The notes under the pieces are model-generated. The model was not told where the DNA came from and did not search any database. It saw only the letters and a list, made by a program, of their open reading frames with translations. A stretch of DNA of 64,000 nucleotides from Polaribacter sp. Hel1_85 (lineage in GTDB: Bacteria; Bacteroidota; Bacteroidia; Flavobacteriales; Flavobacteriaceae), in NCBI RefSeq assembly GCF_000766795.1, contig NZ_JPDS01000002.1, forward strand, positions 625,001 to 689,000. Direction: 5' to 3'. How positions within the stretch are numbered: the first letter of the stretch is position 1; the number at the start of each line of letters is the position of its first letter. This document shows positions 9,730 through 18,991 of this stretch, one piece after another. The position numbers were made by a program, and so were the translations under genes.

Positions 9730-10932
9730 TTATTTAAAATTTAATTTTGCTGTTTTATTTTTTATATCTAGCCAAACATCTACATATTCAAACGATCTAG
9801 TATAGATGTAACCTTCACGTTTGGCAAAACTTAAAGGTTTTCCTAATGGTTTTTCATATTGAGGAAACGTTTTTAACCAAACAGCAGATTTTTGAATACC
9901 ATAACCATCATGTGGATATACGTAACTGTATTTTTCTGCACAAACAAGAAAAATGGCTAATAGATAATCTAAGCGCTTTGTAAAATCTTCATTTATGCTT
10001 ACTTTTTTTCTAACATCATCAATACCTTCTTCTGCGCCTTTTAATTCTTTACCAATACCAAGAGACATAGCAATTACTTTTCCTTCTCTTGCAGATTTTT
10101 GAACAGCTTCAATTCCTTGTGCTAAGTAATCTTCATAAGTCATGCCAAAACCTTTATGTTCAAACCCTTCTAAATAAGAACCGTCAAAGAACTTTAAGTA
10201 TTCTCTACCAGAATCTTCGAATTCTGGCCGAACACGAATTATATTTGCTATGAGTAAATTATCATCTCCTAATTGTGATTCTAAATCTGACATCATGGAT
10301 AAATACCCTTTCTTAATTGCCTTTTGTTTTTCTTCTCCAACACGACTATTAAAAAAACCTGGAACGAGTACTTTTATATTAGCATCTAAAAAAACACCAT
10401 CAATAAATGGGTTTTCAGTAACTTTTTTTACATGGTTTAACCAATAATTACGAACGTAATCTTCTGATATGTCAAAGAATCCAGTTTTACCATTTGGCAT
10501 TACTGCTTTTTTCCCTTTGGCATTGACTAATAACGCTTCTGGCTGTTTGTATAAAAAATTTTCATCTTCAGAATAACCGCCCCAATTAATGACTACATTC
10601 TTATAATATAATATTTTTGCATTTGGATTAATACTTTTTACGGCTTTAGCAGCTTTAATAGTTCCTTTTTCTGTTGATCCAAAAGTTTTATTTCCTGTTG
10701 TTTTTTCAAAAGTTATTAAAGGAAATTTTGATAAATATTTAATCTCTTTTTTAGAAAAAGCAGTTGATTTACGTAAATGCATATACAGCGGCATTTTATC
10801 CCAAGAAAATTCTGGCAACTTATTTTTTACTAACTTCACTGAAGTAGTATCTATGTTTTGTGTTTTGCACGAACTTAAACAAAGTGCTAAAACAACCAAT
10901 AAAAATGAAGATTTTAAATACATTTTATACAT
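9730..10932 (-). CDS. Putative glycoside hydrolase, GHL15-like lipoprotein
   Basis: 400-residue lipoprotein (LCLSSCKT, Cys22) that I recognise as the putative glycosidase group called GHL15 (Pfam hypothetical glycosyl hydrolase 15). No biochemically characterised member is known to me. The pattern fits a TIM barrel: FSWDKMPLYMH at the first strand, ILYYKNVVINW, then FIDGVFLDAN (178-185), whose two Asp residues are good candidates for catalysis, then GSYLEGFEH with an acidic residue on a later strand. The C-terminal part (YEKPLGKPLSFAKREG, VWLDIKNKTAK) is shared with the paralogue at 17833-18981. It lies 3 bp from the GH29 gene upstream and 31 bp from the sulfatases downstream, so it acts in the same pathway. 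A second possible start is Met4. Confidence 0.78.
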   Translation of the reverse strand: MYKMYLKSSFLLVVLALCLSSCKTQNIDTTSVKLVKNKLPEFSWDKMPLYMHLRKSTAFSKKEIKYLSKFPLITFEKTTGNKTFGSTEKGTIKAAKAVKSINPNAKILYYKNVVINWGGYSEDENFLYKQPEALLVNAKGKKAVMPNGKTGFFDISEDYVRNYWLNHVKKVTENPFIDGVFLDANIKVLVPGFFNSRVGEEKQKAIKKGYLSMMSDLESQLGDDNLLIANIIRVRPEFEDSGREYLKFFDGSYLEGFEHKGFGMTYEDYLAQGIEAVQKSAREGKVIAMSLGIGKELKGAEEGIDDVRKKVSINEDFTKRLDYLLAIFLVCAEKYSYVYPHDGYGIQKSAVWLKTFPQYEKPLGKPLSFAKREGYIYTRSFEYVDVWLDIKNKTAKLNFK

Positions 10933-10935
10933 AAA

Positions 10936-12462
10936 TTATTTTAGAACTATTTTAAAACAAATTGCTGGCTGATTTGGTAATTTTTTAAAGTTATTTTTAA
11001 TAACTAAGCCATCTTTTTCTTGACACCAGTTCACTTTTTCATTACTACCTAATAATTTAATTTCTTTTATTTTTTTATTTAAAAGACCTCCTTTGTTTAA
11101 TGTTTTAATTAAAACATCTTCTGTTGGTGTTGCTAAAACAAAGGCATACAAGTTTCCTTCATTTGTAGTTATACGAATATCTTTTTCAGAGAACTTTTTT
11201 AGGTTCTCCCCTGCTCTTTTAGTAACTATTTTTAATGGACCTTCACCGTAAACTTTCCAAGGTCTAGTATTGTAGATTCCTTCATTGTTTATTTTTACAA
11301 ATTCTCCAAAATCAGACAGCATTTTTACTTGATTTTCTGGGATAGTTCCATCTCCTTTTAAAGCAATGTTAATCATAACAACACCATTTTTACTGATTGC
11401 ATCAATAGCATTGCCAATTAGAACATCTAAAGACATTTTTGTGAAAGATTTTTTTCTGTAGAACCAACTTCCAGATAAATCTGTAGCCCAAATCCATGGG
11501 TATTTTTGTTGTTCTCCAAACATTCCTCTTTCTAAATTGTAAGTAAATGCGGCTTTATTTTCTTTTGTGTTTTTAAATGATAAAACAGTAGTTTGATTTC
11601 CGTTATTTTCTTTTAAATCTCTATTTAAATAATCTGAAAATAGTTTTACTCCAATCCCATCTCCTGTTTTAATTGTAGGGTAAGGAGAATCATTGTTAAA
11701 CATGTCTGGGTCATATTTATCTATTAAATCCCAACAACGTTTGTACCAATGTTCGTTCCAGCTTTTTTGACTAGCAAACTCGAAAGAGTCATAATCCATA
11801 TTAAAAAATTCCCATTCAGGAGTTCCTTCTTTTTGAAATTTTCTTGCTGTTCTAAAAAAACGTGGAGACCAATATAAATGTGTAGAAACTCCAAATTTTA
11901 AATTGTGTTCTTGTGCAGCATCTTTCCATTCTCTAAGTATGTCTTTTTTTGGTCCCATTTTAACAGAGTTGTAAGGGAAGAAAGAGTCATACATGTCAAA
12001 ATTATCATGGTGAGTTGCAACTGGCATAATAAAACGAGCACCACAAGATTTTACAAATTTTACAATTTCATTAGCGTTAAACTTTTCAGCTTTAAAATTG
12101 GGTATAAATTTTTCATAACCGAATTCAGATGGTTTTCCATATCTTTCTGTATGCCATTCTGTTAGTTTTGCAGTTCTTTTTCTGTCTGGTTCGTTTCTGG
12201 CATCATAATCTTTATCGCCGTACATTCTTCTTCCATAATGAGAACCATCATCTGCTCTGTTTTCATCAATAGAAGATGGAATTCCCCAATGCATCCAAAC
12301 ACCAATTTTACCATCTTGAAACCATTCTGGAACTTGATAGTTTTCTGCCATAGACTCCCAATTAGGATCAATTTTTCTAGACACCTTATTGTGTGTTGTT
12401 TTTTGACCGAAAATAAAACAAGTACTTAGTGTTAAGAAAAGGGTTGTTGTAAATATCTTCAT
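10936..12462 (-). CDS. GH29 alpha-L-fucosidase, variant active-site context
   Basis: 508-residue secreted GH29 fucosidase, first gene of the left arm. The signal peptide ends near CFIFGQ. VPEWFQDGKIGVWMHWGIPSS is the GH29 opening motif, and PVATHHDNFDMYDS matches the usual xHHDGF motif with Asn in place of Gly. The nucleophile region reads DPDMFNNDSPYP; Asp258 aligns with the usual Asp of WFD or WND, but the preceding aromatic is Asn. GVVMINIALKGDGTIPENQ near 360-385 corresponds to the standard LLNIGPxxDG region. These changes put it in a different branch from the two other GH29 proteins here. It may be specific for a substituted (for example sulfated or branched) fucose, which is inference. 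It is transcribed away from the central regulatory region. Confidence 0.9.
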   Translation of the reverse strand: MKIFTTTLFLTLSTCFIFGQKTTHNKVSRKIDPNWESMAENYQVPEWFQDGKIGVWMHWGIPSSIDENRADDGSHYGRRMYGDKDYDARNEPDRKRTAKLTEWHTERYGKPSEFGYEKFIPNFKAEKFNANEIVKFVKSCGARFIMPVATHHDNFDMYDSFFPYNSVKMGPKKDILREWKDAAQEHNLKFGVSTHLYWSPRFFRTARKFQKEGTPEWEFFNMDYDSFEFASQKSWNEHWYKRCWDLIDKYDPDMFNNDSPYPTIKTGDGIGVKLFSDYLNRDLKENNGNQTTVLSFKNTKENKAAFTYNLERGMFGEQQKYPWIWATDLSGSWFYRKKSFTKMSLDVLIGNAIDAISKNGVVMINIALKGDGTIPENQVKMLSDFGEFVKINNEGIYNTRPWKVYGEGPLKIVTKRAGENLKKFSEKDIRITTNEGNLYAFVLATPTEDVLIKTLNKGGLLNKKIKEIKLLGSNEKVNWCQEKDGLVIKNNFKKLPNQPAICFKIVLK

Positions 12463-12772
12463 ATTATATTAATTCTTTTTATCAGATATACAAAGTAACT
12501 ATTTACTACTTAACAAACGACTCTCTATTCCATCAATTTTTTGCTGTAAGGGTTCAAAAATTACGTATTTAATTCGGTGAAGATCTATTATATAATTAAA
12601 TAAGATTAATTTTTGTAAAATTATCTATATCATAGATATAGTTGTGTTTAGGTCGGTAAAATTTAATATTTCACAAAAAAGAGCAAAGAAATGATTGAAA
12701 TAAGAATACTATCTATTTAAATAAGTTAGACATTAGCATCACGAAATTAGACCAAAACTAAAATTATTAAAC
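12463..12772. promoter_or_regulatory. Divergent intergenic control region of the polysaccharide locus
   Basis: This 310-bp AT-rich gap separates the divergent left and right arms, so it must hold both promoters. The clearest element is a perfect inverted repeat at 12622-12638 with 7-bp arms (TATCTAT / ATAGATA) around a 3-nt spacer, a plausible operator for a dimeric regulator. On the minus strand TTACTTTG (12491-12498) with TTTG (12514-12517) upstream resembles a Bacteroidota -7/-33 pair, but its first bases and its 15-nt spacing are off consensus. No convincing plus-strand pair was seen. No regulator gene is adjacent, so the controlling protein is encoded elsewhere. Confidence 0.55.
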
Positions 12773-15700
12773 ATGAAAAAAATCATAGCTATTATTACTG
12801 TTGTTTTGATGTCATCATTTACTTTTTCACAAGAAAGAGTAATTAATGGTAAAGTAACAGATGAAAACAATGTTACCTTACCAGGGGTAAGTATTTTTGT
12901 TAAAGGTACTACTAATGGTACAGTCTCTGATATGGATGGAGAATATAGAATAGAAGTAAAGAAAGCTGATGCTGTATTGGTTTTTTCTTATTTAGGTTAT
13001 AAAACAGTTGAAAGTACAACTGCAGGTAAAAAAGAGGTGAATGTTCAAATGAGTACAGATACAGAATCTTTAACCGAGATTGTGATTACAGGTATACGTG
13101 CTTCTAATATATCTGAAGTAAAAGCTAAAAGAGATGCCGCTACTGTTATAGAAGCAATTACACCAGAAGATATTGGGAATTTTTCAGACACCAACGCAGC
13201 AGATGCATTGCAAAGAGTTGCAGGGGTGCAAATAGAAAGAGATGTTGATGGAGTTTCTGGAGATAGAGTTTCTATTAGAGGAATAGGACCACAATTTGTT
13301 GGTGTAACCATGAATGGGCGTACACCAATATCTGCAGGTAACGAAGGTAAATCAGATTTTAGAAAGTTTAATTTAAATGTGATCCCTACCGAAATTATTT
13401 CTGGAGCTAGAATTCATAAGACAACGCAAGCTAAAGAAGTTTCAACAAATATTGGAGGTACTGTAGATTTTCAAACGATAAGACCTTTAGATATAAGATA
13501 TAAAGGAGGTAAAAATTATTTTGCCAGTATAAATGTAAGAGGTGCATCCAATTCAACAATTGAAGATCTTGATTTTGGTCATAGATTTTCAGGTGTTTAT
13601 GGGGCAAAAATAAATGACAAGCTAGGAGTAGCCCTTGCTGTTATTTATGCCGATGAAGACAATATAAAAGACGAAACAGGGGTAAGAAGTGTTACTAATC
13701 TTGGTGGTTTAGGTATAACTCTTAACGATGATAATGGTAATGAATATGATAATGTTACAGTAGGAAGAACTTATAACAATGGATTGTTAAGAACTAATCA
13801 AGTACGTAAAGCAATATCTGCAGCTATTCAATGGAAACCAATAGAACAATTAAGTTTTGTATTAGACTATACTGGAACAAACGTAGAAGCTAATTCAGAT
13901 AGACAGGTATTCCAAGTACTTCTTGGGAATACAAATGACAATCAATTGCTAGGAGGTTTTCATGAGTTTGAAAAAGATAGTCTTCTTTTTAACGAAACTA
14001 ATGGTGTGAACTATGTGAATTTCATATCTCCTTCTTCAAATACCAATTCTAGAACTACCGTTAGGAATACAAATCAATTTTATGACAATCACTCAACCAA
14101 CAATATAGTAGGTTTAAATACAACATACCAATCAGGTAAAGTGAAATTCATTACAGATGTTTCGTATTCTGACTTAGATTTTTTTCAAAATTTAACGCAA
14201 GTAAGAGCTCAGTTTGCTAGCTATGATGAAGCAGATTTAAGTGTTGACTTAAGAGGAGAACTTCCAGTTTTTGGATTGCCTTCAGATGTTTTTGACCCAA
14301 ATGAATTCAGTATTCAGGCTATAGCACGTAGATTGATTAGAACTAAAGGATATAATTATGCTACAAAATTTGATGTGGAGTATGATTTAGATAAAGATAA
14401 AAAAATAACTTTTGGAGTTAGATATTCCAATAATACTATTGATGCTAGAGAAACAAGTACTGGAGACGCGGCAACAGCTTTTAATAATGCAGAAGATGCT
14501 GCAAATGCAGATGCTGATTTTAACGAGCTTATAGCAGAGGGAAACAGGGTAGGTGTAGGTTTTAATGGAGGGAATGTAGGTGGTTTAGAACAAGGATGGC
14601 TTTGGGTTCCAGGGAAGGTTGCATTAGGCTTTGTAGAAGGTCTATCAGGTATAGACGGAGGTAGTGTTTTTGATTTTGATGTAGATTTGAAAGATGTAGA
14701 GGGAGATGAGGGTAATTTAGGTTTAAATGCTAGAAAATCCTATAAAATAGAAGAAACAAGTACTGATTTTTATACACAGCTAGATTTAAAAACAGATCTT
14801 TTTGATATTCCTACGGCATTTAATTTTGGAGTTAGAGCTGTAAGAACAGATAATTTTGCAGCAGGGTTTAGTGAAGCAGTTTATTTCGATGCACAAGATG
14901 GTCAAGATGATGAATTAAGTGGTGCTGATCTTAGAGATTTTAATAATCAATTTTCATTACCATCTGAATACTATGAAATAGAAACTTCAAGATGGGATGT
15001 ATTACCTAGCTTTAACGTTAATTTTTCATTAAAAAAGAATATGAAATTAAGGTTAAGTGCTGCTAAAGCAGTTTCAAGACCAAGATATGTTGCTATAATT
15101 CCAAACAATGCAATTTCTCTTCCTGCTAATCTTACAGCTACACAGTTAGCCGACCTACCTAATTCGGGAGTAAGAGGGCAAATTAGATCAGGTAATCCAG
15201 ACTTAAAGCCTTATTCAGCGTGGTCATATGATACTACATTTGAATTTTATACTAAAAATGGAGGTGCTTTTATTTTTAGTGCTTTTTACAAACAATTAGA
15301 GAATTATATAACAAGATCAATAGAAGTAGGTGAATATCCAGGAGAAGAATTATTAGGGATAGCTTTACCTGATCATTTAACTGGTTTGATATTTGAAACC
15401 AGTAAGTCAATAAACATTACTGATGGGGATATTTATGGTTTTGAAGTTGGGCTTAATCAACACCTTTCTTTTTTACCTGGTTTTGCAAAAGATTTTGGTA
15501 TAAAAGCTAATTATTCTTTTGTAGATAGTGAATTTGACGAAAATTTAGGGAACTCGGCAGACGGTTTTCCTGGATCATCAAAACACAATGCTAATGGAAC
15601 TTTATATTATGAGCGTTCTGGTTTTTCTTTACGATTTACGGCAGCTTACAGAAGTGATTACTTGAGTAATTTAGGAACTGCTATACCAGGTAGTACAGGG

Positions 15701-15919
15701 GCTGTACGTGCAGATGAACCGCACTATACTGAAGGAAATACTACTCTTGGTTTTACAGCTAGAAAGAATTTATTAAATAAAAAATTACAAATTAGTGCAG
15801 GCGTATCTAACCTTACAGGCGAGGATATTCGTAGATATCAAGGAGGTGATAAACGAAATTTTTCAGCTTATTATAGTAGAAACCCTATTTGGAAATTAAC
15901 GATGAGATATAAGTTTTAA
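12773..15919 (+). CDS. TonB-dependent receptor with carboxypeptidase-like N-terminal domain
   Basis: Outer membrane TonB-dependent transporter of 1048 residues, the only importer candidate in the locus. Signal peptide to about residue 20 (SFTFSQ). A carboxypeptidase-regulatory-like beta domain follows at about 23-100 (VINGKVTDENNVTLPGVSIFVKGT), then the plug at about 115-230 (ADALQRVAGVQIERD, VSIRGIGPQFVGVTMNGRTP), then the beta barrel ending in the C-terminal Phe typical of outer membrane proteins (LTMRYKF). Plug motifs resemble the group called TonB-Xanth-Caul more than classical SusC, and there is no SusD gene next to it. It leads the right arm, transcribed away from the shared control region. 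Import of fucose-containing oligosaccharides is inferred from context. Confidence 0.93.
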   Translation: MKKIIAIITVVLMSSFTFSQERVINGKVTDENNVTLPGVSIFVKGTTNGTVSDMDGEYRIEVKKADAVLVFSYLGYKTVESTTAGKKEVNVQMSTDTESLTEIVITGIRASNISEVKAKRDAATVIEAITPEDIGNFSDTNAADALQRVAGVQIERDVDGVSGDRVSIRGIGPQFVGVTMNGRTPISAGNEGKSDFRKFNLNVIPTEIISGARIHKTTQAKEVSTNIGGTVDFQTIRPLDIRYKGGKNYFASINVRGASNSTIEDLDFGHRFSGVYGAKINDKLGVALAVIYADEDNIKDETGVRSVTNLGGLGITLNDDNGNEYDNVTVGRTYNNGLLRTNQVRKAISAAIQWKPIEQLSFVLDYTGTNVEANSDRQVFQVLLGNTNDNQLLGGFHEFEKDSLLFNETNGVNYVNFISPSSNTNSRTTVRNTNQFYDNHSTNNIVGLNTTYQSGKVKFITDVSYSDLDFFQNLTQVRAQFASYDEADLSVDLRGELPVFGLPSDVFDPNEFSIQAIARRLIRTKGYNYATKFDVEYDLDKDKKITFGVRYSNNTIDARETSTGDAATAFNNAEDAANADADFNELIAEGNRVGVGFNGGNVGGLEQGWLWVPGKVALGFVEGLSGIDGGSVFDFDVDLKDVEGDEGNLGLNARKSYKIEETSTDFYTQLDLKTDLFDIPTAFNFGVRAVRTDNFAAGFSEAVYFDAQDGQDDELSGADLRDFNNQFSLPSEYYEIETSRWDVLPSFNVNFSLKKNMKLRLSAAKAVSRPRYVAIIPNNAISLPANLTATQLADLPNSGVRGQIRSGNPDLKPYSAWSYDTTFEFYTKNGGAFIFSAFYKQLENYITRSIEVGEYPGEELLGIALPDHLTGLIFETSKSINITDGDIYGFEVGLNQHLSFLPGFAKDFGIKANYSFVDSEFDENLGNSADGFPGSSKHNANGTLYYERSGFSLRFTAAYRSDYLSNLGTAIPGSTGAVRADEPHYTEGNTTLGFTARKNLLNKKLQISAGVSNLTGEDIRRYQGGDKRNFSAYYSRNPIWKLTMRYKF

Positions 15920-15938
15920 TCAAAAATAATACTATTTT

Positions 15939-15983
15939 TTCTTGAGAGTCATTAATGAAGTAGTCTTTACTGCCTCTCAAGAA
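15939..15983 (+). promoter_or_regulatory. Intercistronic RNA hairpin after the TonB receptor
   Basis: A perfect 10-bp inverted repeat (TTCTTGAGAG at 15939-15948, CTCTCAAGAA at 15974-15983) encloses 25 nt, 20 bp after the receptor stop and 50 bp before the GH29 start. No T-run follows on the plus strand, so a full terminator is unlikely. A partial terminator, processing site or 3' stabiliser that sets the receptor level above that of the enzymes would fit its position. Confidence 0.5.
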
Positions 15984-16032
15984 TAAGAGAATTGATATAA
16001 AATAAAAGTAAATTTAATAAGAATACATATAT

Positions 16033-17823
16033 ATGTTAAAAAAAGGATACTTAATTTTTTCTGTTTTGCTAATGTTTGCCTGTGTCTTGGATATAAACTC
16101 TCAAGATAAAAAAGGTAAAGGAATGGAAGAAATGTGGGGAGAAACAAACGTTTCTAGTGATGCCCTAAAAAGTGGAAAAGCTAAATTATTTGATGAAGGA
16201 AATTACGGAATGTTCATTCATTGGGGTTTATTTTCAAATCTTGGTGGTGTTTGGAAAGATAAAACCTATTACGGAATTGGAGAATGGTTAATGAGTAAAC
16301 GTGTTGCAAATATTGCTCCGAAGGACTATATGGAAACTGCAAAAACTTTTAATCCTACCAAATTTGATGCAAAAAAGATTGCGCAGTTAGCAAAGGATGC
16401 TGGAATGAAATATATTATCATTACTAGTAAGCACCACGAAGGTTTTGCAATGTTCGATTCTAAAGTAAGTGACTTTAATATTGTGAAAGCAACCCCTTTT
16501 GGTAGAGATCCAATGCACGAATTATCTGCAGCATGTAAAGAATTAGGTCTTGGTTTCGGGTTCTATTATTCGCACAATCAAGATTGGACGGCTCCAGGAG
16601 GTGCTAGAGGGCCAAAAGTAGATGATAAAGGGAATAAAGTAGATTTTAAAGATTATTTCTATAATAAATGTAAGCCACAAGTAAAAGAAATATGTACTAA
16701 CTATGGTCAAATTGATTTTGTTTGGTTTGATACACCTGGTGATATGCCAAAAGAATATGTAGTAGAATTAGCAGATATGGTTAGAGAATTACAACCTAAA
16801 GCTATGATGTGTAGTAGAGTTGGTTATGGTATGGGAGATTATGCCAGTATTGGTGATATGGAAGTACCTACTAGAAATGTTGAAGGATTATGGGAAACTT
16901 GTGATACAAATAATGATTCTTGGTCATATGCTTGGTACGATAACAACTTTAAAAGTCCTAAAAAAATTATTGGTAGAGTAATAGAAACTGTTGCAAGAGG
17001 AGGTACTTATTTATTTAATGTAGGTCCAGATAGTAGTGGATCTATCCCAAATATTGGAATAGAGTTTTTACAAGAATCTGGAAGTTGGATTAAAAAATAT
17101 CCACAAGTAATTTATGATGCTGGTAGTTCACCTTGGGGTCGTGCTTTAACTTGGGGAGATGTAACTACAAAAGACAATTCTCTTTTCTTATCCGTAGGTA
17201 AATGGCCAACAGATGGTAAATTGTACTTACCAGGATTAAAATCTAAAGTGAAAAAAGTTTCACTATTAAAAGGATCAAAAAGTAGTAAATTAAAATTCTG
17301 TAAAGAAAATGATTGGTTAATTATAGATGTTCCTCATGAAGCTCCAGAAAAACTAATTTCTGTAATCGAAGTAGAACTTAAAGATGTAAAAGCAGAGGTA
17401 GAAACTAATTTAGGTATTTATCCAAATGTTGATACTAGATTATTAACTGAATTTGGTAAAGCAGATGGAGCAGAGCAAAAAAATGTTCGTTGGATGGAGA
17501 AGTTTGGTGAGTGGAAACACGCAAATCAAGTTAGTAACTGGACAGAAAACGGAGGTGTAACTTGGGAAGTAAATGTTCAAGAACCAGGATATTATTACTT
17601 AGACTTAGAGTATAAAGGTGATGGAAGATTAGTTTGGAAAACGACTACAGATGAAGGTGTAAAAGTTCAAAATCAGCAAGCTGCAACAAATAAATATGCA
17701 TTTAGAAACATGGGTATTTTAGAGTTTAAAACAGCGGGTAATCATACTATTAAAACAACTTTAGTAGAAGGAGATGTTAAAACATCAAGCCTAAAATCGA
17801 TTAAACTTACACCAATAAAATAA
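16033..17823 (+). CDS. GH29 alpha-L-fucosidase with C-terminal beta-sandwich
   Basis: 596-residue secreted GH29 fucosidase. An N-terminal signal (VLLMFACVLDINSQ) contains a Cys that could also be read as a lipobox. GMFIHWGLFSNLGGVWKD opens the barrel, SKHHEGFAMFDS follows, and FVWFDTPGD carries the likely nucleophile Asp233. WETCDTNNDSWSY and GGTYLFNVGPDSSG are as expected. After a short beta domain (to about 450), residues about 470-595 form an extra beta-sandwich (WEVNVQEPGYYYLDLEY) similar in style to the N-terminal domain of the GH29 at 1049-2917. It is second in the right arm after the TonB receptor and 9 bp before the GHL15-like gene, so they are co-transcribed. It is closer to the 1049-2917 fucosidase than to the 10936-12462 one. 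Confidence 0.93.
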   Translation: MLKKGYLIFSVLLMFACVLDINSQDKKGKGMEEMWGETNVSSDALKSGKAKLFDEGNYGMFIHWGLFSNLGGVWKDKTYYGIGEWLMSKRVANIAPKDYMETAKTFNPTKFDAKKIAQLAKDAGMKYIIITSKHHEGFAMFDSKVSDFNIVKATPFGRDPMHELSAACKELGLGFGFYYSHNQDWTAPGGARGPKVDDKGNKVDFKDYFYNKCKPQVKEICTNYGQIDFVWFDTPGDMPKEYVVELADMVRELQPKAMMCSRVGYGMGDYASIGDMEVPTRNVEGLWETCDTNNDSWSYAWYDNNFKSPKKIIGRVIETVARGGTYLFNVGPDSSGSIPNIGIEFLQESGSWIKKYPQVIYDAGSSPWGRALTWGDVTTKDNSLFLSVGKWPTDGKLYLPGLKSKVKKVSLLKGSKSSKLKFCKENDWLIIDVPHEAPEKLISVIEVELKDVKAEVETNLGIYPNVDTRLLTEFGKADGAEQKNVRWMEKFGEWKHANQVSNWTENGGVTWEVNVQEPGYYYLDLEYKGDGRLVWKTTTDEGVKVQNQQAATNKYAFRNMGILEFKTAGNHTIKTTLVEGDVKTSSLKSIKLTPIK

Positions 17824-17832
17824 ACATAAATA

Positions 17833-18981
17833 ATGAAGTTCCCTCTTTCACATAAATCTTTATTTTTAATCGGTTTGTTTTTAGTTCAAACTGCATTTTC
17901 TCAAAATGATAAACATTTTCCAACTTTTAGTTGGGATAAAGTTCCTGTAGCTTTTCATTTTGGTAAAAAGGGAGATCTTTTAACAAAGAAAGAAGCTAAA
18001 TTTATAGCTTCACATTCTAATTTTGTAGTATTAGAAAAAGCGCATGGTTTTCCGAAATATAAATATTCTGAAGAATCTATTGCTGCTGATGCTGCTGTAT
18101 TAAAAAAGCTAAATAAAGACATGAAAGTTGTTTTTTACTGGAATGCTTTTTTAGATTATTCTATGTATAAAGCTCATGAAGAGTATCAAGAACATCCAGA
18201 TTGGTGGTTAAAAACGAAGGAAGGTAAATTAGATTTAAAAAATGATAAAATTAAACGCTATGATCTATCTAATAAAAAACTAAGAAAATGGTGGATTAGT
18301 ATTGCAAAACAAAATTTAAAAAACAAGAATATTGATGGTGTCTTTTTTGATGCATTGAACCAGGTAACTAGCCCAGGGAATAAAAGAATATGGGGAGATG
18401 AAAAATACAATGCCATTCAACAAGGGTTGTTAGATTTAATCAAAGAAACTCGATGTAAAATTGGAGATGATAAGATAATTGTATACAATGGAATACGCTC
18501 TACTCCCCTTAGAAATACCGGAAATGATTTTCCAGACAATACAGATGCTATAATGATTGAGCATTTTGGATTCTTTAATAGCAGAACGAAAGAAAGCATG
18601 CTAAAAGACATTCAAGAAATGGAAAAAGCAGGTAAAACCGGAAAAATTGTAGTCTTTAAAACTTGGCCAGAAAATGTTTGGTTAAACAAAAAGTTTATGG
18701 CTAAATCAGAAAAGCAAAAAGAGAAAATTTCTAAACAGCATTTAGATTTTGCTTTAGCTTCTTTTTTAGCTGGTGCACAAAAACATTCTTATTTTATTTA
18801 TAATTGGGGTTATCGTTTAAGTATGGGGTCACTTTTATGGTATCCAGAATTAGACAAGCCTTTAGGGAAACCTTTAAATGATATGCAAACAAACGGTTGG
18901 GTTTTAACCAGGAATTATGAACATGCTAGTATTTGGGTAGATTTAGAAAATAAGAAAGCAAAAATTGATTGGAAAAATTAG
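17833..18981 (+). CDS. Putative glycoside hydrolase, GHL15-like
   Basis: 382 residues with a cleavable signal peptide (QTAFSQ), a divergent paralogue of the left-arm protein at 9730-10932. Shared landmarks in the same order are FSWDKVPVAFH, KVVFYWNAFLDY, NIDGVFFDAL (168-176, two candidate catalytic Asp), DAIMIEHFGFF with an acidic residue, and the closing KPLGKPLNDMQTNG with SIWVDLENKKAK. It is secreted rather than a lipoprotein, so the two copies may work in different places. It sits between GH29 (9 bp upstream) and a sulfatase (10 bp downstream), exactly as its paralogue does in the other arm. Assignment to the GHL15 group is by recognition; the reaction is unknown. Confidence 0.77.
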   Translation: MKFPLSHKSLFLIGLFLVQTAFSQNDKHFPTFSWDKVPVAFHFGKKGDLLTKKEAKFIASHSNFVVLEKAHGFPKYKYSEESIAADAAVLKKLNKDMKVVFYWNAFLDYSMYKAHEEYQEHPDWWLKTKEGKLDLKNDKIKRYDLSNKKLRKWWISIAKQNLKNKNIDGVFFDALNQVTSPGNKRIWGDEKYNAIQQGLLDLIKETRCKIGDDKIIVYNGIRSTPLRNTGNDFPDNTDAIMIEHFGFFNSRTKESMLKDIQEMEKAGKTGKIVVFKTWPENVWLNKKFMAKSEKQKEKISKQHLDFALASFLAGAQKHSYFIYNWGYRLSMGSLLWYPELDKPLGKPLNDMQTNGWVLTRNYEHASIWVDLENKKAKIDWKN

Positions 18982-18991
18982 AACTTAAACG

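Noticed and set aside
12491..12517. Minus-strand TTACTTTG / TTTG as the left-arm promoter
   Set aside because: First bases of the -7 box and the 15-nt spacing depart from consensus, so it is mentioned only within the control region.
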